Shown: piece by piece, positions 1-5,624 of the stretch | Layout of the letters: each line of letters begins with the position of its first letter | Position numbering within the stretch: the stretch's first letter is position 1 | Source of the DNA: JBDUCV01 sp040003255 | GTDB lineage: Bacteria > Actinomycetota > Actinomycetes > Mycobacteriales > Jatrophihabitantaceae | Reading direction: 5' to 3' | Assembly (NCBI GenBank): GCA_040003255.1 | Contig: JBDUCV010000060.1 | Coordinates: 1-12,435 of the forward strand | DNA: 12,435 nucleotides | The notes under the pieces: generated by a model | Told to the model about the DNA's origin: nothing | Seen by the model: only the letters and a program-made list of their open reading frames with translations | Databases searched by the model: none | Translations under genes and position numbers: made by a program

Positions 1-235
1 TCACGTCCCGCGGCGTGGTGTGTGAGCCGACTCCCGCGTGATCTTGGTTTGGACTTTATGCGGTGATGGCCGGGATGGTCACCTCCTCGTCGGTGTTCTC
101 GGGGGTGTTGATCACGGTTAGGCGGCTCTTGGCGAGTATGTCGAGGCCGATGTAGCGGCGCTCTCGGTCCACTCGTCGTGTTGTTCGGCGAGCACGGCGC
201 CGACGAGGCGGATCCGCGCTTGCAGATGCCGGAGA
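1..235 (-). mobile_element. IS256-family insertion sequence remnant (transposase 3' end and probable terminal repeat)
   Basis: The minus strand carries the end of an IS256-family (mutator-type) transposase. From about 222 down to 163 one frame reads RLVGAVLAEQHDEWTE. From 160 down to 58 a second frame continues with RRYIGLDILAKSR and stops at 56-58. Together these give the family's familiar C-terminal block, but the join needs one base more than is present at about 161-162, so the copy is frameshifted and dead. The first 22 bases, TCACGTCCCGCGGCGTGGTG plus TG, lie about 33 nt past the stop codon and resemble the terminal inverted repeats of this family; that part is from memory and inference. 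The rest of the transposase is missing: homology fades at about 222-240, just before the antitoxin gene. The left window edge may cut the repeat. Confidence 0.75.
56..235 (-). pseudogene. IS256-family transposase, C-terminal fragment with frameshift
   Basis: Only about the last 60 residues of a protein that is normally around 400 residues long remain. The conserved sequence DEW-T-E-x-RRY is split between two frames by a single missing base near 161-162. No intact reading frame spans the fragment, and the catalytic DDE residues, which would lie upstream, are absent. It therefore cannot encode a working transposase. Its broken 5' side abuts the promoter of the neighbouring antitoxin gene on the other strand, suggesting that insertion, deletion or recombination at this point set the present border of the toxin-antitoxin locus. 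Confidence 0.72.
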
Positions 236-240
236 TCGAC

Positions 241-246
241 TATGAT
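241..246 (+). promoter_or_regulatory. -10 box of a probable leaderless promoter for the antitoxin gene
   Basis: TATGAT at 241-246 is one base from the TATAAT consensus. It ends exactly 8 nt before the ATG at 255, so transcription would begin at or within a base or two of the start codon. A weak -35 candidate (CTTGCA, 219-224) lies 16 nt upstream. No Shine-Dalgarno sequence sits at normal distance; the only purine run (GGAG, 231-234) is 20 nt away. Leaderless mRNAs are common in actinobacteria. The box lies at the edge of the transposase remnant. Confidence 0.55.
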
Positions 247-254
247 TCTGGTCT

Positions 255-539
255 ATGGCCACGTTGCCGTTGTCGGAAGTCAAGGCGCGCCTCTCCGAGA
301 TCGCCGAAGAGGTCGCTGCAACGCATGAGCGGGTTCAGATCACCCGGAACGGACGCGACTACGTGGTCCTGATCGCCGCCGAAGACCTCGAGTCGATCGA
401 AGCGACGATCGAGTTGCTCCGTGACCCTGACGCTCAGTCACGCGTCGCTAGCTCCGAGCAGGACATCACGCGCGGACACGTCTTGGACGAGGCTGAGGTC
501 CGCGCACTACTCGGGCGACGTCCCGGAACAGCTGAGTGA
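255..539 (+). CDS. Phd/YefM-type antitoxin
   Basis: This 94-residue protein has the N-terminal DNA-binding fold of the Phd/YefM antitoxin family. It opens with LPLSEVKARLSEI, has the central stretch RVQITRNGRDYVVLIAAEDLESIEA split over residues 26-50, and ends in an acidic C-terminal helix (residues 52-94) of the kind that wraps the toxin. In this family the antitoxin neutralises the partner toxin by direct binding and represses its own promoter. The start at 255 is preferred because the reading begins with the family's usual N-terminus and a -10 box sits 8 nt upstream. The stop overlaps the toxin start (GTGA, 536-539), which indicates translational coupling. Confidence in the family is high; autoregulation is inferred from the family. 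Confidence 0.88.
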   Translation: MATLPLSEVKARLSEIAEEVAATHERVQITRNGRDYVVLIAAEDLESIEATIELLRDPDAQSRVASSEQDITRGHVLDEAEVRALLGRRPGTAE

Positions 540-802
540 GCTTCCGGGTTGTCGTGACCCGAACCGCCGCACGGCAGCTTGCTGAACGTCTTCCCGAAGC
601 AGGCGCCGCTGCCTGCGTCGCATTCCTGTTCGGCCCATTGGCCGACAAGCCGCGCCGCGTCGGAGCCCCACTGCGGCCGCCATTCACCGGGCAGTGGCGA
701 GCTCGCCGAGGTGAGTACCGCGTCCGCTATCGCATCGACAATGCCGACCGGACCGTCTACGTACTCGACGTCGATCACCGCCGTGACGCCTACCGAGGCT
801 GA
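536..802 (+). CDS. RelE/ParE-superfamily toxin
   Basis: This is an 88-residue basic protein of the RelE fold. The N-terminal helix region (TRTAARQLAERLPE, residues 8-21) is followed by the diagnostic C-terminal beta-sheet block: GQWRARRGEYRVRY at residues 52-65 and YVLDVDHRRDAYR at 75-87. RelE-type members cut mRNA in the ribosomal A site, while ParE-type members poison gyrase. The conserved R58, R62, H81-R82-R83 and Y86 fit the RelE-like RNase subgroup, but I cannot fix the target. The start is GTG at 536, overlapping the antitoxin stop, so the pair is one operon with the antitoxin first. Length is normal for the family, no break is visible, and the module looks intact. Confidence 0.88.
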   Translation: MSFRVVVTRTAARQLAERLPEAGAAACVAFLFGPLADKPRRVGAPLRPPFTGQWRARRGEYRVRYRIDNADRTVYVLDVDHRRDAYRG

Positions 803-860
803 ATCCCACGACGATCCTTGCCATCGGGACGCTGCTGCGCGGAGCCGTGGCGGGCGGGCG

Positions 861-1016
861 TTAGAGCTGCGCGACGAGTCGAAGCTCTCGTATCCAGGTG
901 CCCCTGAAGTCCTACTCACGGACCGACCCGTCGGGCTAATAGCCCGCTGCCGCGTACACCGCCAGCGCGCGCTTGTTCGGCTCGTGAGTGAGTTGATGCT
1001 GCTTGCCGGCGGCTTC
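861..1016 (-). pseudogene. GNAT-family N-acetyltransferase, C-terminal remnant with two in-frame stops
   Basis: One minus-strand frame reads PNKRALAVYAAAGY, then TAG (936-938), then PDGSVRE, then TAG (912-914), then DFRGTWIRELRLVAQL, then TAA (861-863). Reading through the two stops gives a coherent GNAT C-terminus: the N-x-x-A-x-x-x-Y-x-x-x-G-Y signature (motif B region) followed by the last two beta strands. Both stops are TAG in place of sense codons expected between Y and P and between E and D. Homology starts at about 1016; the acetyl-CoA-binding motif A and everything before it are not found in frame. The gene is non-functional. It lies tail-to-tail with the RelE toxin gene, with 58 bp between them. 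Confidence 0.72.
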
Positions 1017-1039
1017 TGAGCGGGGCGCACCGTGATGTG

Positions 1040-1290
1040 GTGTGGCCGCCCTGGAGTCGCCCCAAGGGATCGGGATCCGTCCCGATGCGGTCGACAACCG
1101 CCTTTGCGAGCAGGGCCGGCTCGAGCTCGCCGGGCCGTGCACGGTCAGGGTCGCGGCCGGGTCGAGCCCGGCGGGCAGGGCGGCGGCGATCTGGGTGGCC
1201 TGGGCGCCGGCGCGGCCGGACCAGGACTTCCCGCGCTCCACCGAGCGAGCGATCCTCGAATGGTGCGGCGGGCCAAGACCGCAACGACCC
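1040..1290 (-). pseudogene. Unrecognised degenerate coding sequence, apparently frameshifted
   Basis: I do not recognise this. On the minus strand, from about 1265 to 1137, one frame (GKSWSGRAGAQATQIAAALP and on to LDPAATLTVHGP) has almost all codons ending in G or C. At about 1137-1140 the coding signal jumps to another frame (GELEPALLAKAVVDRIGTDP and on to DPLGRLQGGHT) with similarly biased codons down to about 1040. The amino acid composition is protein-like in both halves. The best reading is a single fossil gene broken by an indel near 1139. It lies between the accE stop and the acetyltransferase remnant and may be part of the same eroded stretch. No function is proposed. Confidence 0.3.
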
Positions 1291-1368
1291 GAACCCGACG
1301 TATTCAACCGACCGCCGACGAAGACGCGCACGGCCGACGCGCCAATGAGTGGCGCCAGACCAAACCAG

Positions 1369-1641
1369 CTAAGTAAGTCGGCGACCGGACGCGACCCATC
1401 CGCCCGGCTGGGCACGGACGGGATGTTCCTTGGCACGGGCCGGATCGGCCCACCGGCTGCGCGGGATCCGGGACGGCTGGGCCAACTTCTGGACCACGCC
1501 GATGGCCACCAGGGCGGTGATCGCCGCGAGTTCCTCGTCCGTCGGGGCCCCCCGCACGACCCGTAGCGGCTGCGCCGCCTCGTCCGTCGGCGTCGCGTTC
1601 GCCGGCGTCTGGTCGTTTTTTTCAGTCGCCGGTGTGCGCAC
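1369..1641 (-). CDS. accE: Acyl-CoA carboxylase epsilon subunit
   Basis: This small protein (90 residues) has the two hallmarks of actinobacterial AccE. One is a core helix with PLRVVRGAPTDEELAAITAL (residues 25-44). The other is a C-terminal SRWADPAR tail followed by a basic, Trp-containing end (GGWVASGRR). The epsilon subunit binds the carboxyltransferase beta subunit and raises the activity of the acyl-CoA carboxylase complex in the cytoplasm. The start is GTG at 1641, only 9 nt after the stop of the phosphotransferase-like gene, so it is probably translated from the accD transcript. Residues 1-24 are a low-complexity, Thr/Ala-rich leader typical of the variable N-terminus. Epsilon genes usually follow accD directly; here another gene intervenes. 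Confidence 0.85.
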   Translation of the reverse strand: MRTPATEKNDQTPANATPTDEAAQPLRVVRGAPTDEELAAITALVAIGVVQKLAQPSRIPRSRWADPARAKEHPVRAQPGGWVASGRRLT

Positions 1642-1650
1642 GGATCGACT

Positions 1651-2487
1651 CTAGGACCCGGTCCGCGCACCGTCGCGTCGCAAGCGGCTCAGTACCGCAT
1701 CGGCGGCTGACCCGTAGGCCCGCTCGACGATCTCGTCCGTCTCGCCGCGCAGGCGAGCGGTCACCGCCCGGAACAGCAGCGCCCGCAGCAGGTACTGCCC
1801 GTCGTCCGGCTGGTCGCCGAGCAGCCTGATCACTTCCGGGCCGGCTTCCTCAAAGACCAGGGCGTCGGCCACCACCACGGCCGAGGCGTACTCCGGCGGC
1901 CGCCAGTAAAGGGAGAAGTCGATTACGACTGGCGGGAGGTGCTCGTCGAACAGCACGTTGCCGGTGAGATCTGCGCGCGCCAACTGCGCGCGGCCGGCGA
2001 CCGGTCGGCGGGCGGCCAGCAATCCGGCGAGGCGCGGCCCTAGGAACGGGATATCCAGCTCGCCCCACGCCATGCGGTCGGCGACGGCCCAGGAGTCGGT
2101 GCGGGCCGCCCGCCACGGGAGATCCGGCTCGTCGCGCAGCGCCTCGTGTAGATGCCGGCCGACGTCGACGATGTGCACCCAGGACCCGGGCACCGGCCGA
2201 CCAGGTTCATGGCGCCAGGCGCTCCACCCGTCCGCAACCCACGACCCGTCCCGCGCCCGACGTGGTGGCGACACCCGCAGATCGGCCCGCTGCTCAACGC
2301 GCGCCAGCAGCGCGGCGAGGTCGTCCAGCTCGATCGGTTGCCCGTCGAACGGCTTGAGCACCGTTTCCCCGACTCGCCACGACCGGCCTTGGCCGCCCGG
2401 TAGCGCCAGGGCCAAACTTCGTAGCCCGAACGCCGTGAGCACCGCCTCTGGCGGCGGCGGTCCGTGCGGCGGTCCACAGGTCATCAC
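1651..2487 (-). CDS. Aminoglycoside-phosphotransferase-fold protein (TIGR02569-like)
   Basis: This 278-residue protein resembles the actinobacterial family TIGR02569, which has the aminoglycoside phosphotransferase/protein-kinase fold and no known substrate. Visible features are an N-terminal ATP-lobe pattern (SWRVGETVLKPFD, with a Lys suited to phosphate contact), a central WVADGWSAWR block, the catalytic loop ARADLTGNVLF with Asp and Asn kept, the metal-binding VVIDF, and the family-typical YWRPPEYASAVVVADAL. The catalytic loop normally begins His-Gly-Asp; here it is Arg-Ala-Asp, a substitution worth noting. Two start codons are adjacent (GTG 2487, ATG 2484), 19-22 nt after the accD stop, and the accE start follows 9 nt after this stop, so it is the middle gene of a three-gene operon. 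No antibiotic resistance role should be assumed. Confidence 0.75.
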   Translation of the reverse strand: MMTCGPPHGPPPPEAVLTAFGLRSLALALPGGQGRSWRVGETVLKPFDGQPIELDDLAALLARVEQRADLRVSPPRRARDGSWVADGWSAWRHEPGRPVPGSWVHIVDVGRHLHEALRDEPDLPWRAARTDSWAVADRMAWGELDIPFLGPRLAGLLAARRPVAGRAQLARADLTGNVLFDEHLPPVVIDFSLYWRPPEYASAVVVADALVFEEAGPEVIRLLGDQPDDGQYLLRALLFRAVTARLRGETDEIVERAYGSAADAVLSRLRRDGARTGS

Positions 2488-2506
2488 CGCAGCACCGCCA
2501 TCGCCG

Positions 2507-4108
2507 TTACAGGGGGATGTTGCCGTGCTTCTTCGGCGGCAGTTCGGCCCGCTTGGTCCGCAACATACGCAGCGCCTTGATGACGTGGCCGCGGGTGTGG
2601 GCCGGGCGCAGAACCGCGTCGATGTAGCCCCGTTCGGCCGCGACGTAGGGGTTGACCAGCGTGTCCTCGTAGTCCTCGGTCAGCTCGATGCGCCGGGTTT
2701 CCGGATCGGACGCCTTGGCCAGCTCCCGCCGGTACAGGATGTTGACGGCACCCTGCGCGCCCATCACCGCAATCTGCGCGGTGGGCCAGGCGAAATTCAG
2801 GTCGGCCCCCAGATGCTTGGAGCCCATGACGTCGTAGGCGCCGCCGAACGCCTTGCGGGTGATCACGGTGATCTGCGGGACGGTGGCCTCGGCGTAGGCG
2901 TAGATCAACTTGGCCCCGCGGCGGATTATCCCGTTGTGCTCCTGGTCCACGCCGGGCAGGAACCCGGGCACGTCGACGAGGGTCAGCACCGGGATGTTGA
3001 AGGCGTCGCAGGTGCGCACGAAGCGAGCGGCCTTCTCCGATGCGTCGATGTCGAGGCAGCCGGCGAAGCGGGTCGGTTGGTTGGCCACGACCCCGATCGA
3101 ATGGCCCTCGATGCGCCCGAATCCGACGATGATGTTCGGCGCGAACAGCGCGTGCACCTCGCAGAACTCACCGTCGTCCAGCAGGTGCTCGACGATTTCG
3201 TGCATGTCGTAGGGCTGGTTCGGCGAGTCAGGGATGAACGTGTCGAGGAACAGGTCCTCCTCGCCCATCTCCACGTCGACGTCCGTGTCGTACACCGGGG
3301 CGGGATCGAGGTTGTTGCTCGGTAGATACGACAGCAGCGCCTTGACGTAGTCGATGGCGTCCTGCTCATCGGCGGCTAAGTAGTGGGCGTTGCCGCTGTC
3401 GGTGTTGTGGGTGCGCGCGCCGCCGAGTTCCTCCAGGGTGACGTCCTCACCGGTGACGGTCTTGACCACGTCGGGACCGGTGATGAACATCTGCGACGTC
3501 TGGTCGACCATGACGATGAAGTCGGTCAACGCGGGGGAGTAGACGTGCCCGCCGGCGGCGGCCCCCATGATCAGCGAGATCTGCGGGATGACGCCCGAGG
3601 CCAGCACGTTGCGGCGGAAGATCTCGCCGTAGAGACCGAGGGAGACCACGCCTTCCTGGATCCGCGCGCCGCCGCCTTCGTTGATGCCGATGAGCGGGCA
3701 GCCGGTCTTGAGCGCGAGGTCCTGGATCTTGACGATCTTCTCGCCGTACACCTGACCCAAACTGCCGCCGAACACGGTGACGTCCTGGCTGAACACGCAC
3801 ACCGGGCGACCGTCGACCGTGCCGAAGCCGGTGATCACTCCATCGCCGTAGGGCCGGTTCTTCTGCATGCCGAACGTGGTCGAGCGGTGGCGGGCCAGCT
3901 CATCGACCTCGGTGAACGAGCCCTCGTCGAGCAGCAGAGCCACCCGTTCGCGCGCGGTCTTCTTGCCCCGGGCGTGCTGCTTGTCCACCTGACGGGCCGA
4001 GCCGGCGTGCACCGCCTCGTCGTAACGGCGGTCGAGGTCGGCCAGCTTGCCCGCCGTGCTGTGCTTGTCGACGCGCGATTCAGCGGGGACCTGGTCGGCG
4101 GCGCTCAT
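2507..4108 (-). CDS. accD5: Acyl-CoA carboxylase carboxyltransferase (beta) subunit, propionyl-CoA type
   Basis: With the start at 4108 the protein has 533 residues, matching AccD5/PccB (about 530-550). It holds tandem carboxyltransferase domains of the crotonase superfamily. The N-terminal domain has ARERVALLLDEGSF, EGGGARIQEGV and MGAAAGGHVYSP; the C-terminal domain has VDVPGFLPGVDQEHNGIIR and AFGGAYDVMGSKHLGAD. Asp426 in GGAYDVM matches the residue that favours propionyl-CoA over acetyl-CoA in characterised actinobacterial enzymes. The enzyme moves the carboxyl group from biotin to the acyl-CoA, giving methylmalonyl-CoA. The open frame continues upstream to 4378, but that stretch lacks family sequence and runs into birA on the opposite strand. 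A TANNNT box ends 8 nt before ATG 4108. The biotin-carrying alpha subunit is not in the window. Confidence 0.93.
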   Translation of the reverse strand: MSAADQVPAESRVDKHSTAGKLADLDRRYDEAVHAGSARQVDKQHARGKKTARERVALLLDEGSFTEVDELARHRSTTFGMQKNRPYGDGVITGFGTVDGRPVCVFSQDVTVFGGSLGQVYGEKIVKIQDLALKTGCPLIGINEGGGARIQEGVVSLGLYGEIFRRNVLASGVIPQISLIMGAAAGGHVYSPALTDFIVMVDQTSQMFITGPDVVKTVTGEDVTLEELGGARTHNTDSGNAHYLAADEQDAIDYVKALLSYLPSNNLDPAPVYDTDVDVEMGEEDLFLDTFIPDSPNQPYDMHEIVEHLLDDGEFCEVHALFAPNIIVGFGRIEGHSIGVVANQPTRFAGCLDIDASEKAARFVRTCDAFNIPVLTLVDVPGFLPGVDQEHNGIIRRGAKLIYAYAEATVPQITVITRKAFGGAYDVMGSKHLGADLNFAWPTAQIAVMGAQGAVNILYRRELAKASDPETRRIELTEDYEDTLVNPYVAAERGYIDAVLRPAHTRGHVIKALRMLRTKRAELPPKKHGNIPL

Positions 4109-4116
4109 GCTGGCGG

Positions 4117-4122
4117 ACTCTA
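4117..4122 (-). promoter_or_regulatory. -10 box of a probable leaderless promoter for accD
   Basis: On the minus strand TAGAGT (TANNNT) ends 8 nt before the ATG at 4108. The purine run GGGAG further upstream (about 4123-4129) is too far away for a normal ribosome-binding site. This geometry suggests transcription starts at or near the ATG. No convincing -35 element is visible 17 nt upstream, which is common in actinobacteria. Confidence 0.4.
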
Positions 4123-4167
4123 TCTCCCGCTCGGCGGCGGACCGGCGCCGCGAAATTGGCCCCTGAT

Positions 4168-4173
4168 TAGGCT
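4168..4173 (+). promoter_or_regulatory. -10 box of a probable leaderless promoter for birA
   Basis: TAGGCT (TANNNT) ends 8 nt before the GTG at 4182, and no Shine-Dalgarno sequence lies between them. It faces the accD -10 box within the same 73-bp divergent spacer (4109-4181), so the two promoters probably sit back to back about 45 bp apart. No clear -35 element or operator is visible. Confidence 0.4.
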
Positions 4174-4181
4174 GCCCCGCC

Positions 4182-5051
4182 GTGGACCATGCCGATCGAG
4201 ACGAACCCCGCGGCAGCCGTCCGATTCGACGCCCGTTCAACGCCGGCGCCGTAGCCGAGTTGCGCGATCGACTCCTGGGTCCCGGCCGGTTCGTCACCGC
4301 GGTGGACGTTGTGGAGGAGACCACGTCGACCAACGCCGACCTGCTGAGCGCGGCTGCGACGGGTGCGGGTGAGGGCACGGTGCTGCTCGCCCGTCACCAG
4401 AGCGCCGGGCGGGGTCGGCTGGACCGCCGGTGGATCGCGCCGGCCGGCAGCGCGCTCACCTTCTCATTCGTCGTGCGTCCCGCCGTGCCGCGGGCGGCGT
4501 GGTCGTGGCTGCCTCTTCTGACCGGCCTGGCTCTGCGGGCGGCGGTGGCCGCCGTCAGCGACGATGCGTCGACCGTGCGTCTCAAGTGGCCCAACGATCT
4601 GCTGGCGGGAACGTCACCGGGCAAGCTGGCCGGCATCCTCGTGCAGGCCGGCGGGCCGGCCGCGGTGATCGGGATCGGGCTGAACGTCGACCAGGACCGC
4701 GGCGAGCTGCCCGGTCCGGCGGCCACGTCCCTGCGCCTGCTCAACCGGGCCGTGCCCGCGACGGCCGACCTGCTGGTGGATGTGCTCGACGAATGGGCGG
4801 CCCGCTACCGGGCGTTCGTCAGGGCTGGGGGCGACGCCGACCGCAGCGGAGCGCGGGAGGAGTACCGCGCGGTGTGCGCGACGCTCGGGCAGTTGGTCGA
4901 GGTCCGGCGAACCGGAGGAGTGCTGCGCGGGCAGGCGATCGACGTTGCCGCCGACGGCGCGTTGGTGGTGCGTCCCGGCGGAAGCGACGTCCCCGACGAC
5001 GTCGCGGTGTCGGCCGGCGACGTCATCCATCTGCGGGCACCCGCGCGGTAG
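4182..5051 (+). CDS. birA: Biotin-[acetyl-CoA-carboxylase] ligase
   Basis: The 289-residue protein is a monofunctional (no HTH) biotin protein ligase. It activates biotin with ATP to biotinyl-AMP and attaches it to the lysine of biotin carrier domains. Motifs in order: TTSTN (biotin pocket), RHQSAGRGR at residues 71-79 (adenylate loop), KWPND at 135-139, K148-LAGIL (catalytic Lys region), and GIGLNVD around 164-170. A C-terminal SH3-like domain follows (LGQLVEVRRTGGVLRGQAID to the end). The GTG start at 4182 is preceded by a TANNNT box and no ribosome-binding site, suggesting leaderless translation. Residues 1-25 are variable and charged. Divergence from accD over 73 bp makes functional sense, since the ligase activates the partner subunit of that carboxylase. 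Confidence 0.93.
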   Translation: MDHADRDEPRGSRPIRRPFNAGAVAELRDRLLGPGRFVTAVDVVEETTSTNADLLSAAATGAGEGTVLLARHQSAGRGRLDRRWIAPAGSALTFSFVVRPAVPRAAWSWLPLLTGLALRAAVAAVSDDASTVRLKWPNDLLAGTSPGKLAGILVQAGGPAAVIGIGLNVDQDRGELPGPAATSLRLLNRAVPATADLLVDVLDEWAARYRAFVRAGGDADRSGAREEYRAVCATLGQLVEVRRTGGVLRGQAIDVAADGALVVRPGGSDVPDDVAVSAGDVIHLRAPAR

Positions 5052-5067
5052 CTTCGCACGGGACCGC

Positions 5068-5075
5068 GGGAGGAG
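5068..5075 (+). promoter_or_regulatory. Ribosome-binding site fixing the PH-domain gene start
   Basis: GGGAGGAG lies 6 nt before the ATG at 5082. It is one of only two strong Shine-Dalgarno sequences in the window and supports that start. It begins 16 nt after the birA stop, consistent with the gene being downstream in the birA transcript. Confidence 0.75.
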
Positions 5076-5081
5076 ACGGCC

Positions 5082-5591
5082 ATGGCGTTCCCGGAGAACG
5101 TGCTCACCGACGACGAGCAGGTGGTCGAACACCTGCACCCGCACTGGGTGACTCTTGTACCGGCCACCCTCTGGCTGGTGGTTCTCTGCGTAGCCAGCGG
5201 CATCGGCATCGCGTTCCTGCCCACCGGCACGGCCCACGGTCGGCTGGTGCTCGGTGTGCTGCTCCTGACCTTCCTTCTCCTGTGCTGGCTGACGTTCATA
5301 CCGTGGATTCGGTGGCGCACCACCCACTACGTGTTCACCACCGACCGAGTGATCATCCGCCGCGGCGTCCTGCGCCACACCGGACGCGACATCCCGCTGG
5401 TGCGCATCAACGACGTAGGCTTCGTCCTCAGCCTGTTGGACCGCCTGGTCGGCGCGGGCACGCTCACCATCGAGTCGGCCGGGGAGCAGGGCCAGGAACG
5501 TCTGGTCAACGTGCCGCGGGCCAGCCGCGTGCAGCAGACGCTCAACCGCCTCATCGAGGCCGACGACGAGCGCCGCCACAGCCGCCGCTGA
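5082..5591 (+). CDS. Membrane protein with bacterial PH (DUF304/bPH2) domain
   Basis: The protein has 169 residues. The N-terminal 20 residues carry the short DDEQVVEHLHPHW lead-in typical of the family. Two hydrophobic segments follow, about residues 24-46 and 55-79, forming a membrane hairpin that ends in WIRWRTTHYVFTTDRVIIR. From about residue 83 the soluble part matches the bacterial pleckstrin-homology domain: TTDRVIIRRGVLRHTGRDI, then IPLVRINDVGF, then TLTIESAG, and a C-terminal helix. Its biochemical role is unknown. A protein of this type sits beside birA in mycobacteria (Rv3278c next to Rv3279c, from memory), so the neighbourhood is conserved. A strong ribosome-binding site fixes the start. 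The gene lies 30 bp after birA and probably shares its transcript. Confidence 0.85.
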   Translation: MAFPENVLTDDEQVVEHLHPHWVTLVPATLWLVVLCVASGIGIAFLPTGTAHGRLVLGVLLLTFLLLCWLTFIPWIRWRTTHYVFTTDRVIIRRGVLRHTGRDIPLVRINDVGFVLSLLDRLVGAGTLTIESAGEQGQERLVNVPRASRVQQTLNRLIEADDERRHSRR

Positions 5592-5624
5592 GGCGATTCC
5601 TTCGTCTCACCCGCGTCGGACAGA

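Noticed and set aside
2507..2546. Search for a biotin-attachment motif (MKM) or an alpha subunit near accD
   Set aside because: No biotin carboxylase or carrier sequence was seen anywhere in the window; that subunit must be encoded elsewhere.
3383..4372. 329-residue plus-strand open frame over accD
   Set aside because: It is the mirror frame of a high-GC gene. The conserved carboxyltransferase motifs on the minus strand explain the sequence.
4109..4378. 90-residue N-terminal extension of AccD (open frame to 4378)
   Set aside because: It has Arg/Ser/Ala-rich composition typical of an antisense shadow, no family similarity, overlap with birA on the other strand, and a normal AccD N-terminus at 4108.
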